Source of the DNA: Tethya wilhelma
Lineage: Eukaryota > Porifera > Demospongiae > Tethyida > Tethyidae
Direction of reading: 5' to 3'
DNA: 64,000 bases
NCBI GenBank assembly: GCA_964030475.1
Contig: CAXIPT010000002.1
Coordinates: 3,226,454 to 3,290,453 of the forward strand
In this document: positions 46,973 through 59,300 of the stretch, one piece after another
How the letters are laid out: the number at the start of each line of letters is the position of its first letter
Numbering within the stretch: the stretch's first letter is position 1
Program-made: the position numbers and the translations under genes
Notes under the pieces: generated by a model
Database searches by the model: none
What the model was told of the DNA's origin: nothing
The model's input: only the letters and a program-made list of their open reading frames with translations

Positions 46973-47572
46973 ATGTCTGCCAGGCAGCAAGTGAGTGATG
47001 GGGTCCAGAAGGAGATATTGGTGGAAAGCCGATATGGCAGCACACCAAAACGTGGTGACCTCATCACCGTCCATTGCACGGGGAGTGTGAGTGGAAACCC
47101 TCCCAAGAAGTTCTGGAGGTAAGCTTAGGGTATGCTTGTTGCCAGGTACTCTTGCTTTAACTTAAACTTTGAAAAAAAAGAAGAAAAAAAAAAGGATAGG
47201 TACTTCTAACCATTACTAAAGCCCATCTGTTTGAAAATGCTGGTATCTATAGAAAAAATAATTGATAGTAGCTTTCTTATTATCCAACCAATTTCAAATT
47301 TCAAGCACCACCGTGATTGGAAAGTGCTAATTCTCCCCATTCTTTTGACTGCTTTGCCAGTCAAAAATTAGCTATTTTGTGTGAAAAGAGAAGTATTGCA
47401 TAATCGAATCTCATTATTTCTGTGACTTGCCGTACCATTTTCAAACCAGATGGACTTTAATTCCAAAGACTGCACGTTATGGGCAATATTATTTTTGTGT
47501 GACTTGCCAATCAGCTGATAGTATAACAGCTTCTAGAGAGCTCTATCCTTGTATGAACACAAACACACGTAT

Positions 47573-47604
<32 letters not shown>

Positions 47605-48963
47605 CACTAGAGATCCAGGACAAAAAGCATTTGACTTTGAAGTAGGAAAAGGCAAAGTGATAGCGGGTGAGACTTACAATTTCTTGTGGTGTGTATCTAA
47701 TCTCATGTTTTTCAGTATTCAAATTTTTGTCACCAAGTTTTTTTTCAAAGTCAACGATTATTCACTGTAATCTGAGCCAGTTGCACGCTACACAATTTTT
47801 ATGTTTGCTCTTTACTGAGCCTCATTCTCATGCTCTCGATCGATTTCCTCATGAATATTACACTGATATTCAAGGAGAGAGAGCCTGGGAACGAGGCTAC
47901 TGTTATGTATCTAACCATCCAGTAATTATCAAGTATAATCTGTAAATGATTGTGTCATACTTTGTTCCTCGTCCATGCAGGATGGGATGAAGGTTGCCTC
48001 TCGATGAAGAAAGGAGAGAAAGCCATACTCTACATCAGATCTGACAAGGGATATGGAGCTGGTGGATTTCCAGCGTGGGGATATCCTTGATTAATTCATT
48101 TAATTGTGCACATTAGCCTACATAATATGTCAGCATATTAATTTGGTCTCCGACCGCCCTCTAGTGAATAGTAAAAGCTAAGTTACAACTGTGAGAGTAG
48201 AACTGCTGCAACTGATGGCTTTTAACTCTGCAACTTAAGTTAGTAGACGTGCTCCTTGGACTTAAGGAACAATGAATTGTCACATATGTCTTAATGGGCA
48301 AAATAAAGAGCATTTTAGCTTAGTCCAGTAGTCAACCTAGAATCAAAAAATAAGCTCAGTGAGTTTAGCTACTTGAATGCCAAAGATAATAGCCTGAGAA
48401 CTAGTGGTAGGAGACCATGCATTATGTTGTCAACAGAGAAAAATGTAACAGATTTTGACGAATTTTTGAGTTATTAAAATGTTCAGTTCACTAAAATATT
48501 TTGTTCCCTCTACATCTGACGACATGATTGTGCTTGTAGTGGTACATGCACATAACTGTAGCTGTTGCTGCACTATTTCACATGACTCAAAACTGTTGCT
48601 TGTCTACATATTGCAGGGTTCTCCCCATGATATGAATTGACCACAGCAATATATACCCCACAAAAAAATATCAAAGCATTCCGAGGCGAGCAGTATCACA
48701 CCACACTGATTGTGCTAAATGAATGCATAAAAAAGCCCAACAGATTAGACAAGCTTTAAGAATTGATTGCTTTAGGGAAAAGGTTGAACTTAACTCTCTC
48801 CCTAAACAAACACCATTTATCAAGGGGCGCGTGTGGTCAGTGTTTGTTTAAAAGTAATATTCACGGTTAATCTCATTTATTAAGACCTTGACAACTGCTC
48901 ACTATTCCTCCAAATGCTGACTTGCAGTTTGAGATTGAGGTCGTTTCCATCAGTGCCGAATAG
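46973..48963 (+). CDS. FKBP-type peptidyl-prolyl isomerase (FKBP12 class) with a U12-type AT-AC intron
   Basis: Exons 46973-47118, 47605-47666, 47981-48080 and 48903-48963 (TAG); 122 residues, close to FKBP12 length. Key segments: GDLITVHCTGSV, KKFWSTRDPGQKAFDFEVGK, VIAGWDEGCLSMKKGEKA, GYGAGGFPAWGIPPNADLQF, EIEVVSISAE. The Trp and Phe-Asp-Phe of the pocket and the GYGAGGFPAWGIPPNA loop are intact. The loop only appears if intron 3 is removed as ATATCCTT...AC; reading through gives WGYP and a stop. The family catalyses proline cis-trans isomerisation in the cytosol. Exon 2 follows a (CA)n tract that forms its acceptor (CACAG). It is divergent from the P3H-like gene, with the starts about 630 bases apart. 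Confidence 0.9.
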
Positions 48964-49172
48964 ATAGTTGGTCAACTTGGCTAAACTTCATTGCTTTAAA
49001 TTTATACATATAGATATTGATCATACTGCTAGGTGAAGTATTTTCTTTAATACAGTAATGCAAGTATTCTTGTGTTCTTTCTGTATGATATTCTTATTGT
49101 AATGGCTGACTTCTAGCCGTTTATACAGATCTGCAAGACTGCAGCATGCTCCTGTGCTTGTGTTCAGATCTA

Positions 49173-49184
49173 CGCATGCGCACG
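49173..49184 (+). promoter_or_regulatory. NRF1-like palindrome upstream of gene C
   Basis: CGCATGCGCACG about 235 bases before the ATG at 49415. Comparable motifs precede genes A, B and D. Confidence 0.45.
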
Positions 49185-49414
49185 TCAATAATTAAACGAT
49201 GAACTTTGAACTTAATGAATGAGTTTCCGTTCCCACGTAGTAATTTTTGCGGTCGTATATAGTTGCTTTGTGATGACTCAGCTGAGCAAATTGTAAACAA
49301 AAATATTTAGAAAACTAAAGATGTTTGAGGATACGGTACAGTCACGGCCAGAGGCTTTCTTTATGGATAGCGCGCGCTTGAAATATACAGTACAAATCGG
49401 TATCTGCTGAAGGC

Positions 49415-52400
49415 ATGAAGAGAAAAGGTAAGAGATTTCATTGTTCTCCACGGTTTTATCATTATCATTGTGTCGTATATACTTATACATTACTGTTGTG
49501 ATAGCTCTTGAAGCAAGCGAGGACTTACAGCTTGACAATCAAACTAATTCAGCAGGAAGGTGTCAAACAACAACTAATAAAAGAGCCAAGAGATCTAGAG
49601 AAAGAACCAGTAAGCTCTAGGCTGTTGTCATATCAGCACGTGTGTCAAAATTAGAATAGTTATCAAGTAAAATTAATTATCATAGTATTAATCAGTGCAT
49701 TACTTTTTACTCTAAGCTTATCAATAATTGTTTATCGTACAAAAATTTCCTGCTTTTACGGTGAGTCTTGCACAGTCCGTATACACATATTCATAATGTA
49801 AAAATTACTATTGATATCATAGAGTTCAAATCAATTCATTAACATAACAGCTCAGCATAATATACTAATGTTGACATCCATCCATTCATGCATTTATAGT
49901 GATAGAGCCTATAGTACTGATCGAGTGTTGACTCATCATTCTCAGTAGAAGTTTAATTCCATGGGACTTAGTGTAAGAAAAGTGTATCAGCTATGACATG
50001 ATTGTGCTACATGTAGGTATTAAGTCATCCATTCATTAGGTCATGGTACAAATTATATAGCTTTCAAAAACATGAGTGACTAGGCACAATTAAAATATTG
50101 TAACTAAAAATGAATTTTGTTGTCAATGACTTGGCATTGTACCAATTATGTTACATATAGTCTGTGTATAGCTATATAATTAGCATGCTATAAAATATAA
50201 TGTAACTGGGGAATTTCTAACATGTTGTTTGAGCTAGTGTCATGTAGCATATAGACAGTGGACACCTGCATAGTAAGCACATGCAGTCATAATCATGTTA
50301 GCTAGCTTGCAACACCTACTGTACATATAATCATACATGCAGCCATATTAATACCTGGCGTTTTGAAATCTAAAACCTAATCCCACATAATTATAATAAG
50401 ATCACTTTACTGTATCCATTTTCTAACTGAATATAATATAGGTGTTTCACTCACAGCAGACAATGTTGCAAAGGTCTTAACAAATGTACAAATCGATAAG
50501 AAAACTTGGCAAGAAAAGTTGCAATGGTGTGGTCACGAGATTTTGTGTCTCTCTACTTCCAAAGTCGACACATTGACTGTGTCGTGTTTGGACGATGAGA
50601 CTTCATATTACAAAGAGACTATCAACTACTGGTTGAAAAACCATCCCTATGCTTCTTGGCGGGAGCTGATCAACCAGTTTGAGGCCAAAAACCAACAGGA
50701 ATTGGCTAAAGCTATTCATGGAAATGCCGAACAACTGACAGGTGCCAAAATAAATTAATGCATGCCTAGCTATAGCTACATAATTTAATAAGAATATTAC
50801 CACAAAATCAGTATAATATTATAATGATAATTATATTATGACCTCCTATTATTTGCAGATCCTACTCTAACTTCTGAGAATGTGCAAGGTGTCCTTGCTG
50901 CTCTCAGGCTAAACACCCTTGACCTCTGTCTAAGATTTGCCACGAAGTGTTTGTAGACGAATAAAACAACTCAAAATATCTGACAAAGAAAAGAGAGAGG
51001 AGTTGATCACCTACTGGTTGAACTTCTCGCCATTTGCTAGTTGGGAGTCTCTGGCTGGGAGAATTTATTATCGTAAGGAGATGAAAGTGCTTGAAGAGGC
51101 AAAAAAATTTCTTCAAAAAGTACCACAAGGTACATGTATTATACAATGTTAATATGTATTATAATATTATATCATAATATTATAGCAGGAAAGTTAACAA
51201 ATTTGATGGTATCGTCAAACAATTTATATTATAGCATTAATTTTAAACATGTACGGCTTTATCTGTGTTGATGAGCAATATGATATGTATACATTTTGAA
51301 GATTTTCATAAAGATATGAAACTCCCTCCATTTAGCTTTTTACATGGGCTCATTGACAATTGTCGTGACTGTCTATACTATGTATGCAGATTCTACGCTC
51401 ACTCTTGGCAACCTCTCTATCGTGTGGAAAGACATAAAGAGTTCAAAGACTCACGGATTTCCGTGGCTCATTCTTGGCATTCCTCCCTCAGTAATTGACG
51501 AGACAAAGAAACAAAAACACCCGAATGATCTGGTTCAACAAAACAAAGCTCTGTGCAAGCACTTCCTTGATTATTGTCCAGCTCCTTGTTGGGAAAAGCT
51601 TGCGTACATGCTATACCTACAGGCGTTTTACAGCAACTGCTATCAAAAGCTTGAAACCGTTCAAAGAAACTATCTTAAAGGTAAAAAAAAGATGATTTCT
51701 ATACTACTCAGTCATATATAAACATGTTTATGCTTCTCTCTTTGTAAAGGTACGAGTGAGACAAGACGTTTATTTAAAGAAGCTATGCTATTTGGCCATA
51801 TTGTTTCAAGGATTGCTAAGGTATTTAGTGCATGAATGTAGTGGTACACAAATTGCCATTAAATAAAATTAATACTATTATAGCAATGGTTAATTTATGG
51901 CGTAAAATAAATAGTATTGTGATAGGTATCTTTCACATAATTGTATTACTATAGAGGTACACAGATTCGCGATTGGTACTAGCAATAGTTTTATTGTGTG
52001 ATCCTGCATACATGAAAAAATTAATGGTATTAATCCTTCCTTATTTGTAAAGGTTCTACTCATTGGTGGACCAGGAGTGGGCAAGACGAGTACAAAGGCC
52101 ATCATCTTGTGCCAAGACCCTCCCGACGTCTACATAAGCACCCCACTAGCCATGCGACCTGTCAAAGTCTACAGGGTCGATTCTTCAGATCCAAGAAATT
52201 GGGTCGAACTTTCTCGTCAAGACAGAAACGCACTGTTATCCAACGCCTTCCATAGCTGTCCTCTTTCGCACTCATTCAGTGACCTACCTGAGTATAATAG
52301 AATGGCAAATTGCTACAAAAAGATGGAAGAAGATAGAAAACCTTTTGATATCGAAAACCAGATTCCGTCTCCGATGATCCTAACTCCGCCTACCTCAGAC

Positions 52401-55400
52401 GAAGAGTCGTCAATTGAGGATCCATCAGAGACCCCTATTGATCAACTCGATCAATTGCTCATGGATACTTCAACGGCAAATGAACTTATGACGTCTCTGG
52501 AAAATTTGTCATTAGGTGAACCCATCAAGCAAATAAGTCGAGTACAAATCACAGACTCTGGTGGTCAGCCCCAATTTCAAGAGCTTCTACCGATTTTCGT
52601 GAAAGGAACTTCATTGTACCTCCTTGTGCAGAAGCTCTCGGAGAAATTGTCTGATCGTACGATGGTTGAATACGTCAACAAACAGGGAAAGCAAGTATGC
52701 AAGCCGTATCAATCTTCTCAGTCCAATTTGCAGATTATTCAGCACTGCATACGAGTGTTAATCTCTCAACAAGCCAAAGAGAATGAAGACTGTATATCTC
52801 AACTGATGGTGATTGGCACATTTAAGGACAAAGCTGGAGACTGCGAAGAATTGATTGAAGAAAAAGAGCAGAAATTGCAATCGTTGTTGCTCCCCAAACT
52901 TGAAGACAAGGTTCTGTATTCGTGCTTGAATCCAAAACAACTCATATTTCCACTAAATGCGAGAAATCCAGGCCACGAAGAGGGAGAAGTGGCAATGCAA
53001 ATCAGACAAGTGATATCAGAAATTCAAGAACGTCTTCCTCCCATTCAAATCCCGATCCAGTGGCATGCTCTTGAATCATTGTTGGACGAACTATCAGAAA
53101 AATTCGGCAGAGATGTCCTAAGTCGAGAAGAATGTCTTTTCGAATCAAAGAAACTACATTTTGAAGATGATTCCTTCAATGCTGCACTTCTGTTCTTTGA
53201 AGGTCTCAATGTCATCTATTACTACCCTCAGATACTTCCAAACGTAGTGTTTACCAATACTCAAGTGCTACTCGACAAGGTCACTGAATTGGTTGAACTA
53301 ATGCATCGGTTGAGAAGTGATGACAAACCAAGAATCCGAGATCGAAGCTGGCAGAGATTTCATGACTATGCTCTTGTGTCAGTCGAGTTTCTAGCGAAAC
53401 ATTGCAAGAAGCATTATGTGGATGGCCTCTTCACTCCTACAGAGCTGGTACAACTCTTTAGTGGTCTTTTCATCTTTGCCAAGTTCAATGATATCGAGTA
53501 CTTTGTTCCTGCACTGCTTCACACGCTTACTCCCAAAGAGGTTACTGACGTCCGATCACAAATTGGGGGGCCTTCTTTTCGTGTAGTCCCGGCTATGGTA
53601 CTCACTTTTGCCAATGGTGGTCCATGCCTGGGTGTATTCTGTGCAATGGTCGTATCTTTGCTCTCGCAAGAGAAAAACCCACATCCTTGTGCTTGGGAGC
53701 TTGAGACAGAGTCAGACTTTGTCACTCCTACGTGTCTCTATCGCAACTGTGTGAAGCTTGTAATCCCAAAGCCCACATCTCATCCAGCAAATAGAAAGTA
53801 CCACCCTGGAACTGTCTTATTGATTGATGCCTTCACTCATTTTGAGGTTCATCTCATCATTCCTCAATGTATTTCCGAACATTTAGCGACAAAACTTTGC
53901 GTGCTCATCAGACGTGGAATATTCGAAGCAATTCACCAAGCGAATTTAGCTCTTCATTACATCATTCCTGAACCAAGCATTGAAGCTCTGTGCCCTTGTG
54001 GTGTGGGAGAGAGTCACCCTGCCTCAATAGACATAGACGAAAATCTGCTCTGCTGCTCAAAAGATACGAGAGTGTGCAGTCTACTTCCACCCCAGCTGCT
54101 GATATGGTCTGAGATAAAAACTTCAAACACACCACCTACTTGTAGCAAAGGTATATACACACACATACCAGTACATAATNTCAAGTGCTACTCGACAAGG
54201 TCACTGAATTGGTTGAACTAATGCATCGGTTGAGAAGTGATGACAAACCAAGAATCCGAGATCGAAGCTGGCAGAGATTTCATGACTATGCTCTTGTGTC
54301 AGTCGAGTTTCTAGCGAAACATTGCAAGAAGCATTACGTGGATGGCCTCTTCACTCCTACAGAGCTGGTACAACTCTTTAGCGGTCTTTTCATCTTTGCC
54401 AAGTTCAATGATATCGAGTACTTTGTTCCTGCACTGCTTCACACGCTTACTCCCAAAGAGGTTACTGACGTCCGATCACAAATTGGGGGGCCTTCTTTTC
54501 GTGTAGTCCCGGCTATGGTACTCACTTTTGCCAATGGTGGTCCATGCTTGGGTGTATTCTGTGCAATGGTCGTATCTTTGCTCTCGCAAGAGAAAAACCC
54601 ACATCCTTGTGCTTGGGAGCTTGAAACAGAGTCAGACTTTGTCACTCCTACGTGTCTCTATCGCAACTGTGTGAAGCTTGTAATCCCAAAGCCCACATCT
54701 CATCCGGCAAATAGAAAGTACCACCCTGGAACTGTTTTATTGATTGATGCCTTCACTCATTTTGAGGTTCATCTCATCATTCCTCAATGTATTTCCGAAC
54801 AGTTAGCGACAAAACTTTGTGTGCTCATCAAACGTGGAATATACGAAGCAATTCACCAAGCGAATTTAGCTCTTCATTACATCATCCCTGAACCAAGCAT
54901 TGAAGCTCTGTGCCCATGTGGTGTGGGAGAGAGTCACCCTGCCTCAATAGACATAGATGAAAATCTGCTCTGCTGCTCAAAAGATACGAGAGTGTGCAGT
55001 CTACTTCCACCCCAGCTGCTGATATGGTCTGAGATAAAAACTTCAAACACACCACCTACTAATTGCAGCAAAGGTATATACACACACATACCAGTAGAAT
55101 ACAGAGTGACTGCATGTATGAACTTCCACATGCCTGTCAGGGTTGCATGATTCTGTGTTGTACCATACTGGCGCATTGTTAAGCGCATACGCTTATATTT
55201 CCACAGGAAGAAAATAGGCGCTTAACAGCGAAATGCGCATAATAACGAGATACACTGCCACGTGAGCAATGTTTCAAAGGGAGGCACGGCAGAGGCAATG
55301 GAATTTTTTGGAAAGCGTTATTCGAGCACAACTTGTCTGCAAGAGCGTGTGGACTCTTTTTATGGGTGAAGTGTTGTCTACATGTCTAGAAGCTGATCCT

Positions 55401-56005
55401 TTCCCTGTGTCAATAGTGAAAATACTTAACAATGAAGTGTCAAGAGAGGCATGCGCTTATATTCGAGTCTGCGCTTATATATACGCGAAGTGCGCCTAAT
55501 AACGCGCCAGTACGGTATATACACAAAGTCTAGCCCCATACCAGGCTCTTCGATCCCCTTTGAAAGGAAAGACCAGTGGCCCCTTACTGTTTCTTCCATA
55601 TACTGTTAGTGTAAGAGCAAAGGGGGGAGCCTGCATTTGTATACGAGACAACACAAAGTCATCAAATTTAATTTTCTAGTCAATGATTTTTTTTCTTGTC
55701 TTTGAATTCCAGATTCCATTCCTAACATGTATCAACTTGAGAGTATTGAAAAGAACGGACAAACTATAAATTTGATAAGGAAAGTGGCACCATATTGGGA
55801 GAAGCTTGCTTATACACTAGAATTTGATCATTCTGAAGTTCAAACTATAAAGATGGACCGTCATGAAACCATTGCCTCTTGTCGTGCAATGTTCTGTCAG
55901 TGGATACACAGCCTGGAGCCAGGTCACACTTGGTGTCGGCTGATTGAAGCTCTCAATGACAATGAACTGTCTTCAATAGCAGATGAGTTGGAAGCAATTT
56001 TGTGA
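49415..56005 (+). CDS. DLD gene C: three death-like domains, Roc-like GTPase, C-terminal death domain
   Basis: Exons 49415-49427 (MKRK), 49505-49609 (basic linker), DLD1 50442-50741, DLD2 50859-51129, DLD3 51390-51680, linker 51750-51820 (GTSETRRLFKEAMLFGHI), GTPase 52053-54150, death domain 55713-56005. About 1146 residues. GTPase motifs: GGPGVGKT P-loop, DSGGQPQF Switch II, IGTFKDK at G4; a Cys-rich ALCPCGVGESHP stretch follows. The last exon is a clear death domain (VAPYWEKLAYTLEFDHSEVQ, TWCRLIEALND). DLD2 has one extra base near 50930-50935 (between LDLCL and DLPRSV), so it is broken as given. The second half of the GTPase exon is present twice around an N at 54180. Role inferred as in gene B. 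Confidence 0.8.
54181..55090 (+). repeat. Second copy of the 3' half of the gene C GTPase exon (probable haplotype overlap)
   Basis: Matches 53261-54170 nearly base for base, with scattered substitutions and one 3-base insertion (AATTGC for TTG near 55060). It begins right after the single N. This is what two allelic contigs joined end to end would give, although a true tandem duplication cannot be excluded. It leads into the sequence before the last exon. Confidence 0.85.
55161..55517. mobile_element. Tc1/mariner-type MITE (TA target site)
   Basis: Ends ccatactggcgcattgttaa, GCGC and gcgcctaataacgcgccagt, ACGG are inverted copies, each flanked by TA. Internal ttcgagtctgcgcttatata repeats follow the same theme. 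A short ORF inside (FQREARQRQWNFLESVIRAQ) has no recognised domain. It lies in the last intron of gene C. Confidence 0.7.
55540..55645. mobile_element. Small inverted-repeat element
   Basis: accaggctcttcgatcccct, TTGAAAGG ... taagagcaaaggggggagcc, TG: roughly inverted ends over about 105 bases. It resembles the cctcgtacccagg...aaggtcaaaggagaga repeats at 2330 and 11030. Confidence 0.45.
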
Positions 56006-56155
56006 GAGAAGACTCCACCAATATTATCAGATTCGCTAGTCAGCTCGAAGACTGAAGCTCTAATTAAACCTCAGCACAGAATTTTGAATTAAAGCTACAT
56101 GTAGAACAATTCCGAAACATGGCTAGGATACAGTGACGTTATTGAAATTAATTTG

Positions 56156-56167
56156 TGCGCATGCGCA
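56156..56167 (+). promoter_or_regulatory. NRF1-like palindrome upstream of gene D
   Basis: Perfect TGCGCATGCGCA, 164 bases before the ATG at 56331, followed by CCAAT at 56170. A TGACGT site lies at about 56134. Confidence 0.5.
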
Positions 56168-56330
56168 ATCCAATTACGGTTTAGTGGATTAACATTCCAA
56201 ACGAAGGAAGACAGTTATGTTGCGTTTAATTTATCAGTTGCTTTCAGGATAGTGCGTACTCGCGTGTCTACAAGATGTCAACCAGACTCTCAATCCCCCA
56301 AAGCTTAGTAACTCCAGCTCCTTGGCAATC

Positions 56331-59300
56331 ATGGATCTGGAGAGTGTAGTACCAAAAGCAACCAAGAGAGAATTCGAAGGTATTAATTGACTCAACATCA
56401 AAGACATTAGAGTTTGATGACTATTATTTTTATTGTAGCTCTCGCTTCTTCGAGTGACACTCACCAAATTTCCTCTGAATATGAAGATTGCAACAATGGG
56501 CGTATAGCCAAAAAACCTAAGCTTGAGATTGGTAAGCTTATTATGTGAATGTCAAGTGTCTATAGCTATGGAGGTTTGTTTTTGAATCAAAACCACACCA
56601 GTATATATATTTTAGCTTAGAGTGCATGATGTAATCTATATACTAGCTAGGAATATGTAATAATATATATAGTTATAAAACTAGTGTCTTGATTTGCGAA
56701 CACAATGTGACAGTCATGACACACAATACGTATACTTTCTCTGTGTGTGTATGATTATGTATGTATACTATACAATCATGCATTTGTGAACTCGTGAAGT
56801 CAGAGTGTGTATACAATACCACAAAAGTTGTATCTTGTAGTTTATCATAAACTGAAAATACTCTACAGTGAAACCTCCAAACAAAGGACACCTTCGGGAC
56901 AGTAAAAATTTGGCTTGTTTGTCAAACAAAGAATCATCTTTGTTGAGTGGTCACTTCATAATAATATTATAAATTATACAGTGTCCCTATCTCAGAGGAT
57001 CCATGCACTATGTATAGTCAAAGGTTTGTGTATTCTGTACAATGCATGAATCTAAGGCCGATATCGTGATAGTGGATAATAGTCATGCACATGCATTAGT
57101 ATATATATACACGATCAGGATACCTCGATCAACCCATGCATCCTTTAGCTGCATGTGCACTGGTATCGGGTAAATAGAAGCTTATGAAATCAATAACATA
57201 AACTCCAGTAATACTATATAGGGGGAAAGTTTCGTGGGGTTTATCCATCGCTGTGAAATTCTCTGCAATGTATAAGTATGGGCGTTGCACAGCTCATCTG
57301 TGAAAATTTAAATGTAAAATCTTTGATGAGAGACAACTATAAAAGTTAGACACTACGAAACTTCCCGATAGAGTATTTAATGTGAGTGAAAAATTCATAA
57401 TTGCTAGCTGTTCTAAGCTATAGGCTGTACACATGTATGCAAGTGTCAATCTAAATGCATAATATTATATTAATAGTGTGATAAACAAATCAAGTTTAAT
57501 ATTAATGTTAACAATAAGACTTAGTTTACTTTACCACTACTTTATTGTTGTTCGCCGTCTCTCCCTCAACAGATCTGGAGAGTGATACTGTCATAGAAAT
57601 TCTAGAAAAAGTCACAACCAATCATTTGTCAATGAAAGTTAATAAGGAAAACTGTACTGATGAGAAAGAAAATGTCAAACGCAACAAGTATATCAAAGCC
57701 AACAGCCAAAATATTCTGCGCATATCTGGCAAACAAGTAAAATGCCTGTGTGAAAATAGTGCCAAAGAAAGGGAATCTTATCTTAGGATCGTCAAATTTT
57801 GGTGGGATTATCATCCGAATCCATCTTGGAGAGCACTTATCATTCAACTTGATAGGGAGGGACAGAAAGAATTAGCTGATGAAATAAGGGAGAATGCTGA
57901 AGCACTCGCAGGTACGTTTATGCTGTAGTCTAAGACGTGTGAAGGGCATTTTCCATGAGAAGCAAATTTTTACATTATAATTATTGTTAATTTTTGCAGA
58001 TCCTTAAAACTATAATATGCCATGTATCTAATAATATAATTGTAACAATGGCAAGCAAGACAATCTGTGAACATTATTATGCATATGAAATTTATAACGA
58101 GAGAAATTTCGCGAAATTTTGTTTCTAAAAAAAATGCCCTATATTTGATTTCATTCATATAACCTGCAAAAAAATATTTAATTATACTAACTCATGTTTC
58201 CTATGCTATACAGAGGGCAATCTGACTGATGCCAATGTCAAGGAAGTAATGGAAAAGCTGGCAAAAAATGATGACTCAACAATAGCTTGCTTAAGTTGTT
58301 TTAGATCATGGATGTGTGTACAACGAGATAGAAAGAAAAATCTTGATGAGTTGATTTCCTATTGGATAAACAATTCCCCATTTGCATTTTGGTTTAACCT
58401 GATAGGACTGCTCCACCTCAGAAGTGAAACTGAAGCTCTTGAATTGGCCAAGAAATATGTTTGTTTTCAACAAGGTATATACCAATAAAATAATTATGAA
58501 TTAATTTAATGATACACAACTAACTAATTTTAAAATGTGATTATTTCTCCCTGTGTACTATAATACATAACAGAACCTACGTTAACTGCTGACAATGTAT
58601 ACGAGGTAGTTGATATGGTTATGAAGTTGATGAAGAATAAAGACATATAGCTACTCAAAGGTTTTTCTACCGTAACATTTTTATTCACAGTTCAAAATTT
58701 GAAGCTTTTCGAGACACCCATCCAGATGACCCTACTAAACAGACTAAAGCTCTGTGCAAGTATTTTGTGGATGAATGCCCATTTCCATGCTGGAAAATAC
58801 TTCAGCAAGCAATTTTTACGCAGGCTTACTCTGACGACTGCTATGAGATTCTGGATTTCATTAAAGAAAGATTCATATTCCACAAAGGTTTTAAATTATT
58901 TTGTAGCTTTAATTACACTCTTGTTTATATCAATCATTTTAAATTTTCCTAGATGAAGTTCCTCTTGAGCGTCATCTTGAGAACATTGAGGTTACCATCA
59001 ATAATGGACGGAGACTCAGAATACGGATCATTGAAGAGGTGGCTCACAGCTGGGAAAAAATTGCAATGGCTCTACATTTCAATCGGGGGAAAATCAGGAT
59101 AATTGAACGAGACGATCACCAACAGGCGGAGGGCGCTTGTCGTAAGATGCTACACGAATGGCTGGAGGGAAAAGCACTTCGCCCTCCCTCTTGGAGAACA
59201 CTCATTAGCGCTCTAAGAGATGCTAAAAGGAACAAACTGGCAGATTCTTTGGAAAGTTTAATGCCATGTGATCAACAGTCGAGTATTGAAGTTGAATCTG

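Noticed and set aside
48050..48110. FKBP truncated by a stop after WGYP
   Set aside because: The stop lies in a U12-type intron; the rest of the domain is found at 48903-48963.
58560..58700. Short extra intron (58661-58690) in gene D DLD3
   Set aside because: About 30 bases is too short and still leaves a stop; a 2-base insertion gives a full DLD that aligns with gene C.
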